9,839 bases of DNA, from assembly GCA_937124525.1 (NCBI GenBank), contig CAKZLA010000227.1, forward strand, positions 1 through 9,839. The letters are read 5' to 3'. The translations under genes were made by a program, and so were the position numbers. The notes beneath the pieces were generated by a model that worked only from the letters and a program-made list of their open reading frames with translations, was not told the origin of the DNA and did not search any database. Source of the DNA: an uncultured Desulfobacterium sp. Its GTDB lineage: Bacteria > Desulfobacterota > Desulfobacteria > Desulfobacterales > Desulfobacteraceae. Below are positions 5,097 through 9,839 of this stretch, one piece after another; position 1 is the first letter of the stretch; each line of letters begins with the position of its first letter.

Positions 5097-7061
5097 ATGG
5101 CAAAATCGAAAGAAGAGATCAAAAAACAATTAGATCCCAAGGACTGCACTGCCTGTGATTCCACAGCCCAGATGATCACCAAGGCCAGAAAAGACGGGGT
5201 AGCCCTTCATTTTGACCGGGCGGCCGACATGAAAGCCTGTCCCATTGGTGCAGATTCGGCGTGCTGCAAAAATTGTTTTATGGGGCCCTGCCGGCTCAAC
5301 CCCAGGGATCCCTATAAAAAAGTGGGCGTATGTGGTGCCACCATTGACACCATTATGGCCCGTAATTTTGCAAGGGCCGTTGCCGCCGGTGCCGCATCAC
5401 ACACAGATCACGGTATGGCCATGCTGGAATTATTCAGGGATGTGGTCAACGGCAAGGTACTGGATTATGAAATCAAAGATGAATTCAAGCTTGAGCGGGT
5501 GGCAAAATCTCTGGACATTGAAACAGAAGGCCGATCCCCCAAAGAGATCGCAACGGATCTTTATGAACAACTTGAAAGAACCTATACCCAAGTGGATGGT
5601 GAAATTCCCTTTACGAAACGGGTTCCCCAGGGAACTCTGGATACCTGGCGAAAACTGGGTATTGTCCCCAGGGGTGCCATGAGAGAGATCATGGAAATGA
5701 TGCACCGCACCCATATGGGCGTGGATCAGCATTATAAAAACATCACCAAACAGGCCAGTCGCACCGCGCTTTCCGATGGCTGGGGAGGATCCATGGTGTC
5801 CACGGAGATTTCAGATATTCTCTTTGGTACTCCGTCTCCCATCAACGTAGGTGTGAACATGGGCGTCTTAAAAGAGGATATGGTAAATATTATCATCCAT
5901 GGTCATGAGCCCAACCTGTTTGAATCCATGCTGGTATCTGTGAATGATAAAATCCTGGTGGAGGCGGCAGAAGCTGCGGGTTCCAAGGGGATCAACCTGG
6001 TGGGAATGTGCTGCTCCGGTGCGGAGATGATGGCCCGTCACGGGGTACCCCATGCCGGTAACTTCTCTTCCACAGAGGCCATTCTGGTCACCGGTGCCGT
6101 GGATGCCATGGCCGTGGATATTCAGTGCATCAAGCAGGGACTGGCCGCCGTGGCCCAGTGCTATGACACCCCTTTAATCACCACCAACACCCGGGCCCAC
6201 ATTGAGGGAGCCACCCATGTGGAATTTGAAGAGCATAATCCCAGTTCCTGCACCGACGAAATTGTCATCAAGGCCATCACGCGATTCAAAAACAGACGGC
6301 ATGAAATCGAAATTCCCAAAATGGTGAACGACGGTATTCAGGGATTTTCCCATGAATACATTGAGTACATGCTGGGTGGTTCCTTCCGCGGCGGATATGC
6401 ACCTTTGAATGAAAACATCATCAACGGTAGAATCCGTGGGGTGGCCGGTGTGGTAGGGTGTACCAACCCCCGGGTAAAGCAGGATGACTCCCATATCAAG
6501 CTGGTGAAGGAGCTGATTAAAAATGATGTGCTGGTGTTGCTCACCGGATGCGCTCAGATTGCCCTGGCAAAGGCGGGTTTTGCCGTGCCAGAAGCGGCCC
6601 ATTATGCCGGTCCCGGACTCCAGGAAGTCTGTGAAACCGTTGGCATGCCACCGGTGTTGGGCCTGGGTTCCTGTGTGGACAACAGCCGCATCTTGATTGC
6701 CGCATCGGCCATGGTCGCCCAGGGGGGTCTTGGTAACAGCATTGCCGATCTGCCCGTGGCCGGTGCCGCCCCGGAATACATGAGTGAAAAAGCCATTGCC
6801 ATTGGCCAGTATTTTGTGGCCTCGGGTGTGTACACGGTGTTTGGGGTGACTTTCCCCACCATTGAAAACACCAAATTCCACAACTATCTCTTTGATGGAT
6901 TGGAATCCGAGGGTCTTGGGAAATGGGGACATGCCATAGATCCCATTGAAATGGCACATAAAATGATTGCCCACATTGACAAGAAAAGAAAAGAACTTGG
7001 TATTGATAAAGGCAGAGAGCGAGTCCTTGTGGACATGGCTGATCGACGTGGCCTGGCATGA
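5097..7061 (+). CDS. cooS: Nickel-iron carbon monoxide dehydrogenase catalytic subunit
   Basis: A 654-aa protein of normal CooS length. It interconverts CO and CO2 with ferredoxin-type partners, as a cytoplasmic homodimer. Ligands seen: D-cluster C48 and C56; B-cluster C57, C60, C65 and C79 (CCKNCFMGPC then GVCGA); C-cluster H270 (HGHEP), C305/C306 (GMCCSG), C344 (DIQC), C455 (GCTNP), C485 (TGCAQ) and C526 (GSCVDNSR); and the catalytic lysine K565 (SEKAIAIG). The numbering assumes the ATG at 5097, chosen because AGGAGG ends 5 bases before it. The frame stays open upstream to 4953, but that part has no ribosome site. An extra CxxC (C17, C20) precedes the D-cluster. No acetyl-CoA synthase, cooF or cooC lies beside it here, so it may be a stand-alone enzyme. 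Its leader carries a sigma54-type promoter. Confidence 0.96.
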   Translation: MAKSKEEIKKQLDPKDCTACDSTAQMITKARKDGVALHFDRAADMKACPIGADSACCKNCFMGPCRLNPRDPYKKVGVCGATIDTIMARNFARAVAAGAASHTDHGMAMLELFRDVVNGKVLDYEIKDEFKLERVAKSLDIETEGRSPKEIATDLYEQLERTYTQVDGEIPFTKRVPQGTLDTWRKLGIVPRGAMREIMEMMHRTHMGVDQHYKNITKQASRTALSDGWGGSMVSTEISDILFGTPSPINVGVNMGVLKEDMVNIIIHGHEPNLFESMLVSVNDKILVEAAEAAGSKGINLVGMCCSGAEMMARHGVPHAGNFSSTEAILVTGAVDAMAVDIQCIKQGLAAVAQCYDTPLITTNTRAHIEGATHVEFEEHNPSSCTDEIVIKAITRFKNRRHEIEIPKMVNDGIQGFSHEYIEYMLGGSFRGGYAPLNENIINGRIRGVAGVVGCTNPRVKQDDSHIKLVKELIKNDVLVLLTGCAQIALAKAGFAVPEAAHYAGPGLQEVCETVGMPPVLGLGSCVDNSRILIAASAMVAQGGLGNSIADLPVAGAAPEYMSEKAIAIGQYFVASGVYTVFGVTFPTIENTKFHNYLFDGLESEGLGKWGHAIDPIEMAHKMIAHIDKKRKELGIDKGRERVLVDMADRRGLA

Positions 7062-7074
7062 TAAACTAATCTAT

Positions 7075-7119
7075 ATGAAAGGCTCACCAACATGCTTGAA
7101 TTAAAAAACTTTCATTTTT
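7075..7119 (+). terminator. Weak stem with T-run just after cooS
   Basis: ATGAAAG (7075-7081) pairs with CTTTCAT (7109-7115), with a 27-base loop, and is followed by TTTT. A 7-bp A/T-rich stem with a long loop is marginal; the hairpin at 7275-7317 is far stronger. Confidence 0.25.
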
Positions 7120-7274
7120 AGATGTGGTAGGTGGTTACTGCCATGAATGTTATTTAAAAAGACTGTTGGCTTGGAATTTGCCAGCCATGTGGTTAGCCGT
7201 ATAATAGATGAGGTTACCTCCTTTTCCACATTTATTATTTGGGCTCAGGGAAAAATCATCCGGCAGGCAATTAC

Positions 7275-7317
7275 ACATCCCCTGGATTTTGAGGTCAAGG
7301 TTCAGGGGATGTTTTTT
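7275..7317 (+). terminator. Strong intrinsic terminator downstream of cooS
   Basis: Perfect 10-bp arms ACATCCCCTG (7275-7284) and CAGGGGATGT (7303-7312), with further G-U and A-U pairs inward and a TTGA/TCAA tip, followed by six T (7312-7317). It is a classical rho-independent terminator for plus-strand transcription. It lies 214 bp past the cooS stop, so the cooS transcript would carry a long 3' tail. On the minus strand no T-run follows. Confidence 0.8.
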
Positions 7318-7448
7318 ATAACACCCATGCCCTGGCGGACACAACGAATACTGAAAAGGCTATCATGCCGCCCCCCCGACGGGCAATGGGCCCGGCCCGG
7401 AACCGTAGACGGCCCAATTGGCCGGTTCCTATTGCCCATCGGGGGGGC
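7314..7448 (-). repeat. Palindromic dispersed repeat, copy 2 (complete hairpin)
   Basis: Bases 7335-7403 are the inverted counterpart of 1-69 (one mismatch), with weaker similarity to about 7314. The complete hairpin is 7370-7448: GCCCCCCCGAYGGGCAATRGG arms (about 20 bp, including a C7/G7 block), then an asymmetric bulge (GGGCCGGGCCC present on one arm only), then a GGAACCG/CGGTTCC inner stem and an AATT tip. It lies between two convergent genes, downstream of guaA on that gene's strand. It carries no transposase and no clear target duplication. Confidence 0.8.
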
Positions 7449-7457
7449 TCTGCTGAG

Positions 7458-7502
7458 GCAAACTTGGAGGCTACCTTTTCATATAAAAGCACCTGGGTTT
7501 GC
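7458..7502 (-). other. Nested stem-loop just after guaA
   Basis: Three collinear stems pair: GCAAAC (7458-7463) with GTTTGC (7497-7502), AGG with CCT, and CTTTT (7475-7479) with AAAAG (7485-7489), around a 5-base loop. It starts 21 bp past the guaA stop. No T-run follows on the minus strand, so it is a 3' end structure candidate rather than a standard terminator. Confidence 0.35.
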
Positions 7503-7522
7503 AACCGGGTCTGCCATAAAAT

Positions 7523-9052
7523 TTATTCCCACTCAATGGTTCCAGGGGGTTTTGAGGTGATATCAAACACCACCCGGTTGACACCGTCCACCTCATTGAT
7601 GATTCTGTTGGACATTTTGGCAAGCAGTTCATGGGGTAATCTTGCCCAGTCAGCGGTCATGGCATCAATGCTGTTCACCGCCCGGATGGCAATGCAGCTG
7701 TCATAGGTCCTTTTATCCCCCATGACGCCTACGCTTTTAATGGGAAGCAAAACGGCAAAGGATTGCCACAACTCCCGGTAAAGACCGGCCGCCCGGATCT
7801 CTTCCAGAAGCAGGGCATCGGCTTCTTTCAAAATATTCAGGCGTTTTTCTGACACAGCACCCATGATGCGGATGGCAAGACCTGGTCCGGGAAAGGGTTG
7901 TCGCCACACCAGGTCTTCATTAAGGCCCAGTTCCAGCCCCAGTTGTCGCACCTCATCCTTAAAGAGAAGCTGGAGGGGCTCAATGAGTTTTAATTTCATT
8001 TTTTCAGGAAGCCCCCCCACATTGTGGTGGGATTTAATGATGGAGGTGGGGCCCCCAAAGGCGGATTTTGATTCAATGATATCCGGATACAATGTGCCCT
8101 GACCTAAAAAATCAGCCCCCTCTATTTTTTTGGCTTCGGCATCAAACACCTCAATAAAGAGTCTGCCTATCTCTTTTCTTTTAACTTCAGGGTCGGTGAC
8201 ACCTTCCAGGGCATCCAAAAAGATTTTCTGGGCATCCACAAATTTGATGTTCAGATCCAGATGGGTGGTGAGGCTCTTCTGGAGATCCTCTTTTTCATTT
8301 TTTCGCAAAAGCCCGTTGTCCACAAAAATACAATGGAGATTTTTTCCAATGGCTTTGTGGATCAAGAGGGCGGCAACAGAAGAGTCCACACCGCCGGAAA
8401 GGCCCATGATCACCTTTTTATCCTGGACAGCATCTTTAATTTCCTGGATGGCCGTGTTGGCAAAGGATTCCATGTTCCAGTTTTTTTCACAATGACAGAT
8501 ATCAATTATGAAATTTCGGATCATCTCCTTGCCCTGGTGGGTGTGTTCAACTTCAGGGTGGAATTGTAATCCGTAAAAATTATTTTTAAGGTCGGCAATG
8601 GCCGCAATCTCTGTGTTTTTTGTTGATGCGGTGATGCTGAAGGTGTCAGGCAGGCTTTCCGTGGAATCCCCATGGCTCATCCAGCATTGCAGGGAGGAGT
8701 CCATGCCTGAAAACAGGGGCTGGGGGTCTGAAATGTTCAGTGTGGCAAAGCCATACTCCCGTTTTGAAGATCTGCCGATTTTGCCCCCCAGCGCATGAAC
8801 CATGAACTGCATACCATAGCAGATGCCAAGGATGGGGATTCCCAGCTTGAATATTTCAGCATCAATGGTGGGGCTGTTCTCCTCATAGATGCTGGAGGGA
8901 CCCCCCGAAAGTATGATGCCCTCGGGGTTTAAAGCCTTTATTTTGTCAATATCAAGTCCTGCGGGTTCAACCTGGCAATATACCTCGTGCTCCCGGACTC
9001 TTCTGGCAATGAGTTGATTGAACTGTGAGCCGAAGTCAATAATAAGTATCAT
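7523..9052 (-). CDS. guaA: GMP synthase (glutamine-hydrolysing)
   Basis: The 509-aa protein is full length. It makes GMP from XMP, ATP and glutamine, the last step of guanine nucleotide synthesis, as a cytoplasmic dimer. Residues 1-185 are the class I glutamine amidotransferase domain: ILSGGPSS (47-54), the nucleophile C78 in LGICYGMQ, and H165 and E167 in FHPEVEHT. The ATP pyrophosphatase domain follows with the P-loop SGGVDSS (219-225), then GQGTLYPDIIES and KSHHNVGG. The dimerisation domain closes with RQPFPGPGLAIRI and the ending KPPGTIEWE. The start ATG has only a weak AGGAA about 13 bases upstream. No guaB is next to it. The preceding gap has a -10-like TATACT on the minus strand without a clear -35. 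Confidence 0.97.
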   Translation of the reverse strand: MILIIDFGSQFNQLIARRVREHEVYCQVEPAGLDIDKIKALNPEGIILSGGPSSIYEENSPTIDAEIFKLGIPILGICYGMQFMVHALGGKIGRSSKREYGFATLNISDPQPLFSGMDSSLQCWMSHGDSTESLPDTFSITASTKNTEIAAIADLKNNFYGLQFHPEVEHTHQGKEMIRNFIIDICHCEKNWNMESFANTAIQEIKDAVQDKKVIMGLSGGVDSSVAALLIHKAIGKNLHCIFVDNGLLRKNEKEDLQKSLTTHLDLNIKFVDAQKIFLDALEGVTDPEVKRKEIGRLFIEVFDAEAKKIEGADFLGQGTLYPDIIESKSAFGGPTSIIKSHHNVGGLPEKMKLKLIEPLQLLFKDEVRQLGLELGLNEDLVWRQPFPGPGLAIRIMGAVSEKRLNILKEADALLLEEIRAAGLYRELWQSFAVLLPIKSVGVMGDKRTYDSCIAIRAVNSIDAMTADWARLPHELLAKMSNRIINEVDGVNRVVFDITSKPPGTIEWE

Positions 9053-9465
9053 GTTAAATTATATTCCTGAAATTAGTATATTGTTGTTTTTCTGCTGAAT
9101 ACATATGCTGCAATTTAAAAATCAAACCATGCCGCCGGAGGCTCTGCTGTCGGTACTTTGATGGTGGATTTTCTTATAAAAACAATAAAAAATCAAGTTG
9201 TTTTATCATGGCATTGCCTATTCATGGGAAATGTGTTTTATTAGAACATTTTAGCGATACTGTTGATGCAGTGCATCAATAAACTTTTTATGTGAAAGAT
9301 AGATATGTCTAACATTCTTTCATGTTTCGTTATGGGCAGGCCAGATCCCCAATGCGGTCTGCCTGTGGCAGTTATAACAATTCAAATTTCTATGATAACA
9401 GCCTTTAGGTACAAAGCTTTTAATGGTGTTTGATTTTAAAAAAATATCAACAGGAGAATAAAATA
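9053..9465. other. Divergent intergenic region between guaA and efp
   Basis: 413 bp, A/T-rich, with no supported gene. It holds a perfect 17-bp palindrome (9263-9279), an imperfect hairpin with CAGGC(c)AGA/TCTGCCTG arms (9337-9365), and a TATGAT -10-like box at 9391-9396 facing efp, without a good -35. No known riboswitch was recognised. Confidence 0.6.
9263..9279. promoter_or_regulatory. Perfect 17-bp palindrome upstream of efp
   Basis: TTGATGCA-G-TGCATCAA has 8-bp perfect arms around one base. With such a small loop it is more likely a protein-binding dyad than a terminator. It lies about 190 bp before efp and 210 bp before guaA, so either gene could be its target. Confidence 0.4.
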
Positions 9466-9839
9466 ATGCATGACGCAAGTGATTTGAGAAAGGGTCTTAA
9501 ATTCCAGATTGATGGGGATCCATATATCATCGTAGACTTTCAGTTTAAAAAACCGGGAAAGGGTCAGGCTCTTTACAAATGCAAACTTAAAAATATGATC
9601 ACCGGCTCCCAGTTTGAAAAGACATTTCGGTCTGGAGATAAGTTTGAAGAGGCTACCCTGGAAGAAAAAGAGATGGAGTATCTTTACGCAGAGCCCGGCA
9701 GCTACTGCTTTATGGACACCACCACCTATGAACAGGAATTCCTTGGCGTTGATCAGGTGGAGGATGTGATTGATATTTTAAAGGAAAATACCGTGTGTAC
9801 GGTGTTGTTTTTTAATGATAAAGCCATTGGGCTTACCCT
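9466..9839 (+). CDS. efp: Elongation factor P, 5' part (runs off the window end)
   Basis: The first 124 codons of EF-P are present. The start MHDASDLRKGLKFQIDG and the loop KKPGKGQA at 28-35 are the domain I hallmark, with K32 at the tip in the position of the modified lysine of E. coli EF-P. The OB-fold domain II follows (TGSQFEKTFRSGDKF, then EYLYAEPGSYCFMD). EF-P binds stalled ribosomes and helps form proline-proline bonds. The loop residue is lysine, so an EpmA-type lysylation or another lysine modification is expected rather than arginine rhamnosylation; which enzyme acts cannot be seen here. GGAG lies 9 bases before the ATG. The third domain is outside the window. Confidence 0.95.
   Translation, partial: MHDASDLRKGLKFQIDGDPYIIVDFQFKKPGKGQALYKCKLKNMITGSQFEKTFRSGDKFEEATLEEKEMEYLYAEPGSYCFMDTTTYEQEFLGVDQVEDVIDILKENTVCTVLFFNDKAIGLT

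Larger units (their letters stand above)
7062..7522. other. Convergent intergenic region between cooS and guaA
   Basis: 461 bp without a supported gene. From left to right it contains a weak stem (7075-7119), the strong terminator (7275-7317), the second copy of the palindromic repeat (about 7314-7448) and a nested stem-loop (7458-7502). Reading frames crossing it run through the palindrome and lack ribosome sites. Confidence 0.7.

Noticed and set aside
6174..6974. 266-aa minus-strand reading frame inside cooS
   Set aside because: It is the mirror of a real gene with all expected catalytic motifs. The translation is His/Gly-rich without known motifs, typical of an antisense shadow.
1..7448. 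Composite transposon bounded by the inverted repeats
   Set aside because: No transposase or integrase lies between the copies, the genes inside are ordinary metabolic genes, and no target-site duplication can be checked since copy 1 is cut by the window edge.
7147..7560. 137-aa plus-strand reading frame between cooS and guaA
   Set aside because: It has no ribosome site, runs through the intrinsic terminator, the palindromic repeat and the end of guaA, and its translation resembles no protein family.
9053..9465. Purine riboswitch before guaA
   Set aside because: No purine riboswitch three-way junction core was recognised on the minus strand upstream of guaA.

Overview
The window looks like the chromosome of an anaerobic, probably sulfate-reducing, deltaproteobacterium of the Desulfobacteraceae type. 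This is inferred from the gene set: a nickel CO dehydrogenase, a ferredoxin:thioredoxin reductase catalytic chain, rubredoxin-like and rubrerythrin-like proteins, and moderate GC content with strong AGGAGG ribosome sites. No rRNA, tRNA, CRISPR array, transposase or phage gene was seen.

Layout. Bases 1-90 hold one copy of a GC-rich palindromic repeat cut by the window edge. A tight plus-strand operon follows at 121-2838: a 69-aa Cys-rich protein, a glutaredoxin, a ferredoxin:thioredoxin reductase beta chain, a citrate synthase, and a rubredoxin-like domain fused to a four-helix membrane domain. It ends tail to tail, with an 11-bp overlap, against a minus-strand two-helix K+ channel (2828-3652). 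A minus-strand oxidative-stress pair lies at 3877-4554: a 59-aa Cys-rich zinc-ribbon protein, first in the operon and previously easy to miss, followed by a ferritin-like diiron (rubrerythrin-type) protein. A 542-bp divergent intergenic region (4555-5096) carries a good sigma70 promoter for the rubrerythrin pair, a good sigma54-type -24/-12 promoter facing cooS, and several palindromes and repeated TTGTG motifs. cooS (5097-7061) encodes a complete Ni-Fe CO dehydrogenase with all cluster ligands. The 461-bp gap 7062-7522 holds a strong intrinsic terminator, the second (full) copy of the palindromic repeat in inverted orientation, and a nested stem-loop. guaA (GMP synthase) lies on the minus strand at 7523-9052. 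After a 413-bp divergent gap, the 5' part of efp (elongation factor P) runs off the window end.

How the genes work together. Genes 1-3 and 5 of the first operon form a plausible ferredoxin-fed thiol relay: ferredoxin to FTR beta to glutaredoxin, with a membrane rubredoxin-like protein nearby. A citrate synthase with a C-terminal CX4C pair is embedded among them. The citrate synthase being a redox target is my inference. The rubrerythrin pair and cooS share a regulatory region and both fit anaerobic redox and oxidative-stress physiology. guaA and efp are housekeeping genes.

Most worth following up: the thiol-redox/citrate synthase operon, the inverted palindromic repeat pair, and the sigma54-type promoter and repeated operators upstream of cooS. 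No search could be run, so all family names rest on motifs read by eye.
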